Source: Bacteroidota bacterium (lineage in GTDB: Bacteria > Bacteroidota > Ignavibacteria > Tepidaquicellales > Tepidaquicellaceae). Taken from it: DNA of 19,314 nucleotides. The notes under the pieces are model-generated. The model was not told the DNA's origin and made no database searches. It saw only the letters and a list, made by a program, of their open reading frames with translations. The position numbers and the translations under genes are program-made. Numbering within the stretch: the stretch's first letter is position 1; every line of letters starts with the position of its first letter. Positions 14,372-19,314 of this stretch are shown one piece after another. Location of the stretch: NCBI GenBank assembly GCA_023429265.1, contig JAEYVS010000120.1, positions 1 through 19,314 of the forward strand. Direction: 5' to 3'.

Positions 14372-16453
14372 ATGAATCAAAAGAAACTATTATTTAGTTT
14401 TGCCGGAATTTTACTTGTCGCCGGTTTCATTTTTGGATTTTCGGGCAATGATGAAGGACCTACATCGTTATCACCCGTAAATCCTTCTATGGAAATTAAT
14501 TTTATCAATGGTACAAATATAGATATGGTAGGAGCCTGGACTTCAGGCGCGCCATTTCCCATACCTCTTGCTGATCTTGGAGGTGGACAGGGTTATACAA
14601 GAAATGATACTGGTTTTGTATTTGTTATTGGAGGTGAGGTTGGACTTACTGATGTAAGAAGATATAATACAGTTACGAATACCTGGTCAACTGTCGCACC
14701 ATTACCATCCGGAAGGGATAGAGGTACGACTGCCCGTGTTAGAGATTCTCTTTATATGATAGGAGGTGCAAACTCAAGTAACACTTATACCAATACTCTT
14801 TACAGATATGACATTAATGGCAATAGCTGGACAACTAAAGCCAATATCCCCCAAAATATCGGATGGGGTAAAGCTGTAGGATACCAGGATAGCTTGATAT
14901 ACCTGATAGGTGGTTATAACGGAACGGCAACTTTAAGCACAGTTTATTTATATAATACAATTTCAAATACCTGGAGAACGGCTGATCCGATCCCTGGTAT
15001 CAGGTTTGCCGGAGCCTGCGCAATATCAGGTGATACTATTGTGTATATTTCCGGTGTAGATGGAGCAGCAATCCAAAATACAACGTACAGAGGTGTTATT
15101 GATCAGAGTGACAGGACTCAGATCACCTGGACTACGGGCGCTCCATTACCAGCACCTGTGAGCTCAGGTATGTTTAGAATCGATGCTCATAGCTGGGGAA
15201 ATAAGGGAATTATCCTTACAGGCGGCAGCGCTGATATTCCATTTACAAATGTGTCAAATGTATGTTTTACCTACAGCCCCGGTGCAAATGTCTGGACAGC
15301 TCAGCCAAATAAGCCAACTGCCTGGACAGCCGGACAAAGCGGAGCGGTTAATTTTAGCAATGGTATCTGGAAGCTAGTGTGCGCGTCCGGTTATGGCGGA
15401 GCTTCACAAATAAACAACACTGAGATCTTTACTGATACGCTTTCAGCTCCTCCCGGAGGCAATTCAACTCTAGTGCTCTTGCACGATTCGACTTTAGGTA
15501 CTGCAGGAAATATAGCCGAAAGGAAACAGGATAGAGACACTTTATTGGCTGCTTTGGATAATCTGATTTCTGATTATGATGTAATGACATTTGATACTAC
15601 TACGTCTCTGCCGGACCTTAGCGGATACAATACAATTATTGTTCAGGAATTAAGCTTTGATGATCCCATTGTGCGTTACCTTGGTGCCACTGCCAGAGGT
15701 CAGATAATGACGTGGATAGGAACCGGAACACCTGGCAATAAAAAAGCTTTATTAATGATTGGAGCGGATCTTGGTTATAACTACTCAAGGGCTTTATCTC
15801 CGGCGCAAGATCTTGCTTTTTCCCAGAATATGTTAAAGTTTGTATACCAGGCAGATAACTCAGGTTCTTTAGCACCCCCAACTATTACAGGAACGGGGAT
15901 TGACGCAGGTAATCAGAGAGCTTATAGTACTACGACATCCGGATTCTGGCCTGATGGATGTTCGATAGAAACCGGTGGTACTTCATTGTACCATTATACA
16001 GGAAGAGGAACTGATGATTCTCTCACAGCAATTGGTTACAACGGTACAGGTTATGTTTCAGCATCGATGAATATGGACCCAAGGTATTTCACGGGAGATT
16101 TCCAGATTACTCTTCAGAATCTGATCGGATATCTTGTTGCAAATGGAGGAACAATTACAGGTGTCCAGCCGGTAAGTTCCATAATACCGGATAGATTTGA
16201 ATTAAAGCAAAACTATCCTAACCCTTTTAATCCTTCGACAAAGATCGAGTACTCAATACCTAAAAATGGATTGGTAACCTTAAAAATCTACAATATGCTG
16301 GGTCAGGAGATCAGAACTCTTATAAGTGAATTCCATAATTCAGGTACATATTCAGTAGAATTTAATGCTTCAGAATTTGCAAGCGGTACCTATTTTTACA
16401 GCTTGCAGACAGAGGGCTTCATAGAAACCAAAAAAATGGTATTATTGAAGTAA
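14372..16453 (+). CDS. secreted Kelch-propeller protein with GATase-like domain and T9SS tail
   Basis: A 693-residue exported protein. Domains in order: hydrophobic leader (about 1-28), six Kelch-type repeats (about 50-355; e.g. 'VFVIGGEVG', 'LYMIGGANSS', 'IYLIGGYNG', each with a following W), an alpha/beta domain (about 364-500), a beta-rich segment to about 595, and a T9SS type-A sorting domain (609-693, 'QNYPNPFNPSTKIEY' to 'TKKMVLLK'). The alpha/beta domain opens 'LVLLHDSTLG' and contains 'DLSGYNTIIVQEL' and 'LLMIGADLGYNYS'. It resembles the class-I glutamine-amidotransferase-like modules common in secreted FCB proteins; no catalytic Cys-His pair is evident, so it is probably non-enzymatic. 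Start choice: the frame also opens at TTG 14360, but GGAG at 14362-14365 sits six bases before ATG 14372 and the leader begins there. Blades match those of the next gene, including a long loop with 'Y[RK]G[VI]I' in blade four, so the two are paralogues. Confidence 0.88.
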   Translation: MNQKKLLFSFAGILLVAGFIFGFSGNDEGPTSLSPVNPSMEINFINGTNIDMVGAWTSGAPFPIPLADLGGGQGYTRNDTGFVFVIGGEVGLTDVRRYNTVTNTWSTVAPLPSGRDRGTTARVRDSLYMIGGANSSNTYTNTLYRYDINGNSWTTKANIPQNIGWGKAVGYQDSLIYLIGGYNGTATLSTVYLYNTISNTWRTADPIPGIRFAGACAISGDTIVYISGVDGAAIQNTTYRGVIDQSDRTQITWTTGAPLPAPVSSGMFRIDAHSWGNKGIILTGGSADIPFTNVSNVCFTYSPGANVWTAQPNKPTAWTAGQSGAVNFSNGIWKLVCASGYGGASQINNTEIFTDTLSAPPGGNSTLVLLHDSTLGTAGNIAERKQDRDTLLAALDNLISDYDVMTFDTTTSLPDLSGYNTIIVQELSFDDPIVRYLGATARGQIMTWIGTGTPGNKKALLMIGADLGYNYSRALSPAQDLAFSQNMLKFVYQADNSGSLAPPTITGTGIDAGNQRAYSTTTSGFWPDGCSIETGGTSLYHYTGRGTDDSLTAIGYNGTGYVSASMNMDPRYFTGDFQITLQNLIGYLVANGGTITGVQPVSSIIPDRFELKQNYPNPFNPSTKIEYSIPKNGLVTLKIYNMLGQEIRTLISEFHNSGTYSVEFNASEFASGTYFYSLQTEGFIETKKMVLLK

Positions 16454-16479
16454 TTATTGGAAATGCATTTTTTACCCTT

Positions 16480-16508
16480 AGCCCCCTTATTTAAAGGGGG
16501 CTTTTTTT
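16480..16508 (+). terminator. Rho-independent terminator of the Kelch/GATase-like gene
   Basis: AGCCCCCTT (16480-16488) pairs perfectly with AAGGGGGCT (16494-16502) around a 5-base loop, followed by TTTTTT. It is 26 bases beyond the stop at 16453. The Kelch genes are therefore separate transcription units. Confidence 0.9.
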
Positions 16509-16736
16509 ATTGCCGAAATTTTAAATTACGCATTTATCCGAAAACCAATACCTATATATAACTCCATTTTAATTTTATATAAATCCTTCAGCAAATATAT
16601 ATTAGTTAGTGATTTTAGATGAATGTATGTGATTTGTCCGCTAAGCCTGTCTATCAATAGCGTTTCTTTATGTACTTATTCATATCTAAAACCACATTCT
16701 TTTAATCCTACTTTATAAACCAAAAAAATTAAGCTA

Positions 16737-18635
16737 ATGAAAAAGTTTTTAACGATTCCATTTTTTATTATAGCGGTTTCGCTTGGCACTTTTTGGGGGT
16801 ATTCCTTTTTGGATGATCCAGCGGACTATAACCCAAATGGTGATAAAAATGTAAAACAAAGTCAGTATGATTTCACTAGAGGAACCACCGCGACCTGGAC
16901 CACTTTAACGGCTTCTCCTCATGCTCAATCCAGGAGCTTTGCGGCGATGGTAACCATTGCCGGTGTGGATTATATTTATCAATTCGGGGGTGGAGCTAAT
17001 GCACTGCTCACCAATGTTGCGAGGTATAATATAAATACTGCGACCTGGACAGATAATTACAGCACAATGCCTCAACAGATATCTGCTGGTTCTGCAGTTG
17101 TTATGGATGATAGTTTGCTGTATGTATTCGGCGGAAACAATCCTTCTTTAGGGTTCACTCTAAAATACAATTACATCACAAACACCTGGACTCAAATGGC
17201 TAGTATGCCTACACCGGTAACTGATGCAGGATGTGTAAAGCACGGTGACAAAGTGTACTTAGTTGGCGGCGGTACCGGTCTTTTTGGAGTTGGTTATTTT
17301 AATACTGTGCAGGTTTATAATACAACCACAAATACATATTCAACAGCGACTAATTATCCTCTTGCTGCAGGGATGATGGGAATTGGAATTCAGGGCGATA
17401 CCATTATTACTGCAGGTGGATGGGATGGAGTTGGTGCAGTGTCAAACTCCTATAAGGGAATCATAAATAGTGGAGATCCTTCAATTATCAACTGGACTCC
17501 TATCGCAAACTATCCAGGAGGAGCAGTAACGAGAATGGGATCAGCTCCTGTTACTCTTGGTACAGGGGGAGGTGTAATGTTTGCAGGTGGTGCAGTCGGA
17601 GGAGCAACTTTAACTGCAACATCCTACTTATACAATATGTGTACCGGAAGCTGGGAAACATTGCCGAATATCTCACAGGCTCGGTCAAACTTTAAAGGAG
17701 CAAGTAAAAATGGTGATGTAGCTTATATAGTTGGCGGATTTACTACAGTTGGTGTTGGTACATTTGAAAGAGTTAACTTTACTGATATTACAGGAGACTG
17801 CTTTACAGGCGGCGGAAGCGGCTCGATCACTGTATGCCGTGACGGCTTGAATAAACCGATTCCTGATAATGGTGGTAATGCTAACCACTTGAGAGATACA
17901 ATAGTAGTATCAGGTGTTCCTGTTGGAAATGAGATCACCCAAATGATGGTGACCATTGATTCGCTTCCTCACACCTGGGTAGGTGATATCAGGATATGGA
18001 TCGAAAAAGTAGGTGGACCGGTCGATACCGTTATCAGCAGAGTTGGTCTGGGATCAGGAGCATTCCCCGGCGCTGGAAATAGCTGTAATGATTTCATTAA
18101 TACAAATCTTGTTGATTCAGCTTCAGCGCTTATTCAGAGTATTCAGGACCCTGCCCCGGGATGCGGTAATGGCGCGGGACAGATTCCGGCTAACGGATAT
18201 TTTAAACCTAAGGATCCTTTGACAGGATTTTTAAATGATATTGACCCTAACGGAACTTATATTATTCACATATCCGATAATGCCGCTGCAGATGTTGGCT
18301 CTTTAGTGTCCTGGTGTCTGACAATTGATTATGATATTCTGACAAATGCAGGAACTAATACCTCGATCGTCAGCGATTACCAGCTGCATCAGAATTATCC
18401 TAATCCGTTTAATCCGACTACAAAGATCAGATTTGAAATTCCTAAGCAGAACTTTGTAAGTTTGAAGATATATGATATCAGCGGCAGGGAAGTTGCAAAC
18501 CTCATTAATGGTGAAAGAACTGCTGGCGCATATGACATAGAATTTGACGGCAGCTACCTGGCAAGCGGTACATACTTCTATAGGCTTCAGGCTGGAGATT
18601 TTGTACAGGTTAAGAAAATGGTGCTTCTCAAGTAA
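16737..18635 (+). CDS. secreted Kelch-propeller protein with P-domain and T9SS tail
   Basis: A 632-residue exported protein. Domains in order: hydrophobic leader (1-25), six Kelch-type repeats (about 50-348; 'IYQFGGGAN', 'LYVFGGNNP', 'VYLVGGGTG', 'AYIVGGFTT'), a proprotein-convertase P-domain-like module (about 360-533), and a T9SS type-A sorting domain (551-632, 'HQNYPNPFNP' to 'VKKMVLLK'). The P-domain shows the usual 'HTWVGDIRIWIE' and 'GTYIIHISDNAAADVGSLVSWCLTI' blocks. Such domains follow subtilisin-like proteases but also occur alone as beta-sandwich adhesion or stability modules; here no protease domain is present. Blade structure and the leader match the preceding gene, so it is a tandem paralogue whose third domain differs. 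No Shine-Dalgarno precedes the ATG; the upstream sequence is A-rich. It has its own terminator. Confidence 0.9.
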   Translation: MKKFLTIPFFIIAVSLGTFWGYSFLDDPADYNPNGDKNVKQSQYDFTRGTTATWTTLTASPHAQSRSFAAMVTIAGVDYIYQFGGGANALLTNVARYNINTATWTDNYSTMPQQISAGSAVVMDDSLLYVFGGNNPSLGFTLKYNYITNTWTQMASMPTPVTDAGCVKHGDKVYLVGGGTGLFGVGYFNTVQVYNTTTNTYSTATNYPLAAGMMGIGIQGDTIITAGGWDGVGAVSNSYKGIINSGDPSIINWTPIANYPGGAVTRMGSAPVTLGTGGGVMFAGGAVGGATLTATSYLYNMCTGSWETLPNISQARSNFKGASKNGDVAYIVGGFTTVGVGTFERVNFTDITGDCFTGGGSGSITVCRDGLNKPIPDNGGNANHLRDTIVVSGVPVGNEITQMMVTIDSLPHTWVGDIRIWIEKVGGPVDTVISRVGLGSGAFPGAGNSCNDFINTNLVDSASALIQSIQDPAPGCGNGAGQIPANGYFKPKDPLTGFLNDIDPNGTYIIHISDNAAADVGSLVSWCLTIDYDILTNAGTNTSIVSDYQLHQNYPNPFNPTTKIRFEIPKQNFVSLKIYDISGREVANLINGERTAGAYDIEFDGSYLASGTYFYRLQAGDFVQVKKMVLLK

Positions 18636-18659
18636 TTTAATCCGTTATTAGTATGTTAT

Positions 18660-18688
18660 AAGCCTCTCATTGGAGAGGCTTTTTTTTT
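18660..18688 (+). terminator. Rho-independent terminator of the Kelch/P-domain gene
   Basis: AAGCCTCTC (18660-18668) pairs perfectly with GAGAGGCTT (18673-18681) around ATTG, followed by eight or more T's. It lies 24 bases after the stop. Confidence 0.93.
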
Positions 18689-18852
18689 ACATAATTGAAA
18701 AACATAGAAGTTGGAAATATCATAAACCTAACTTAAGGTCTTGACCAACTAATAATTTATGGTTATGTTGTGATAACATAGTACTAAAAAATATGGGGGA
18801 ACCCTTTTAGCTTTATTCCCATCACTACGACCCATCAGTAGTTACCATCTAT

Positions 18853-18882
18853 TTAGTACAAATTAAGTTAGTACAAATTAAG
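18853..18882. repeat. perfect 15-bp tandem duplication in a promoter region
   Basis: TTAGTACAAATTAAG occurs twice head to tail, at 18853-18867 and 18868-18882, with no mismatch. It ends 82 bases before the ATG of the next secreted gene. It could be a recent slippage event, a pair of regulator sites or neutral variation. Confidence 0.85.
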
Positions 18883-18964
18883 TTTTTAGAATTTGTGTTA
18901 AGGCAAATTTCCATAAACAAATATGGGGGCTTTGCTATAATTTTTTTAAAATTAAAGTTAGAAA

Positions 18965-19314
18965 ATGAAAAAAAATTTCACTTTACTGGCAGTGTGTATG
19001 ACCATTGTCCTCGGGGTATTCCTTGGTTTTAACATAACCAGTGACCCAACAGGCTCCAGGTCAAACACAATTGATCGTACAATCTCAAATTTACCTTCTC
19101 TTGAATACGACAATAGTGTTGTCAAATTTCAGGATAATATGGATGGTGCAAATGATACAACAGCATTAAAAAGCAGGGGATACAAACCTTATTACAGAGG
19201 AACAGGCCCTCAGGGCTTAACTGCTACCTGGTTTCAGCCGTCCGCGACTCCTCCTTTCCCTGCATTCAACGGACCTGCAACAGGTTATACGGCAGCTAAC
19301 TTTAACGCTGTAAC
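18965..19314 (+). CDS. N-terminal part of a third secreted protein of the array (truncated by window)
   Basis: An open frame from ATG 18965 runs 116 codons to the window's end without a stop. The product starts with a basic-hydrophobic leader: 'MKKNFTLLAVCMTIVLGVFLGF', given here as its first 20-odd residues' pattern of KK plus a 16-residue hydrophobic core. A polar, low-complexity stretch follows, then 'GLTATWFQPSATPPFP', which parallels the 'TTATWTTLTASPHA' entry into the Kelch domain of the preceding gene. The leader shares the G-x-[FI]-x-G-[FY]-[SN] ending of the two upstream genes. It is therefore probably another member of the array with a T9SS tail beyond the window, although no Kelch repeat is visible yet. 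No Shine-Dalgarno is obvious; the ATG is preceded by A-rich sequence. Confidence 0.75.
   Translation, partial: MKKNFTLLAVCMTIVLGVFLGFNITSDPTGSRSNTIDRTISNLPSLEYDNSVVKFQDNMDGANDTTALKSRGYKPYYRGTGPQGLTATWFQPSATPPFPAFNGPATGYTAANFNAV

Larger units (their letters stand above)
18636..18964 (+). other. 329-base gene-free region with terminator and a tandem 15-bp repeat
   Basis: This is the spacer between the Kelch/P-domain gene and the next secreted gene. It begins with a terminator, then contains AT-rich DNA with a perfect head-to-tail duplication (18853-18882). A TATAAT-like sequence lies at 18936-18941, 24 bases before the next ATG, without a matching upstream element. The string AAATATGGGGG appears twice, near 18790 and near 18919. 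No plausible gene or RNA gene is seen. Confidence 0.55.

Noticed and set aside
18768..18782. TATGTT-GTGAT-AACATA dyad in the spacer after the P-domain gene
   Set aside because: The stem is only about six bases, AT-rich and away from any promoter element; too weak to list as an operator.
1..19314. tRNA, rRNA, CRISPR, insertion sequence or prophage signatures
   Set aside because: I saw no cloverleaf arms with a T-loop consensus, no regular spaced repeats, no transposase or integrase and no terminal inverted repeats on either strand.

Overview
The window looks like chromosomal DNA from a member of the Bacteroidota/Chlorobiota/Ignavibacteria side of the FCB group; I favour Ignavibacteria-like bacteria. 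The DNA is AT-rich. Four genes carry the C-terminal type IX secretion (T9SS) type-A sorting tail with the 'QNYPNPFNP' opening, which is typical of these lineages, and Shine-Dalgarno sequences are mostly weak. At least one promoter fits the Bacteroidota TTTG / TAnnTTTG pattern. I see no phage, IS element, CRISPR array, tRNA or rRNA. The taxonomic placement is inference.

Layout: (1) 1-191: the last codons of a T9SS-sorted protein and its terminator. (2) 264-3476, plus strand: a tight three-gene operon of an AtuA-family (DUF1446) protein, a short-chain L-threonine 3-dehydrogenase and an EamA/DMT permease. (3) 3479-5421, minus strand: a translationally coupled pair, a lipoprotein with a PQQ-type eight-blade propeller followed by a secreted double-PEGA protein with C-terminal membrane helices. 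(4) 5706-7130, plus: a soluble protein of twelve TPRs. (5) 9604-7131, minus: a compact operon of a LytR_C-domain membrane protein, RsfS, PdxA and FtsE. (6) 9671-12185, minus: a small secreted or outer-membrane protein, and a seven-repeat FG-GAP/VCBS protein with a T9SS tail. (7) 12428-13993, plus: a TTG-started helical-repeat protein. (8) 14372-19314, plus: a tandem array of secreted proteins. Two full-length Kelch-propeller proteins have different third domains (one GATase-like, one P-domain) and the same sorting tail. They are followed by the beginning of a third protein with a matching N-terminus.

The core genes (rsfS, pdxA, ftsE, threonine dehydrogenase) cover ribosome silencing, vitamin B6 synthesis, cell division and threonine breakdown. 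The rest is mainly cell-surface biology: T9SS-exported propellers, PEGA/PQQ envelope proteins and TPR scaffolds. The most unusual points are: the AtuA-ThrDH-EamA operon; the Kelch array with swapped middle modules and a shared N-terminal G-x-[FI]-x-G-[FY]-[SN] motif instead of an AxA cleavage site; a terminator abutting the start codon of the LytR_C-rsfS-pdxA-ftsE operon; and a likely terminator hairpin for the TPR gene inside the ftsE coding region. No single locus is convincingly a new defence or mobile system.
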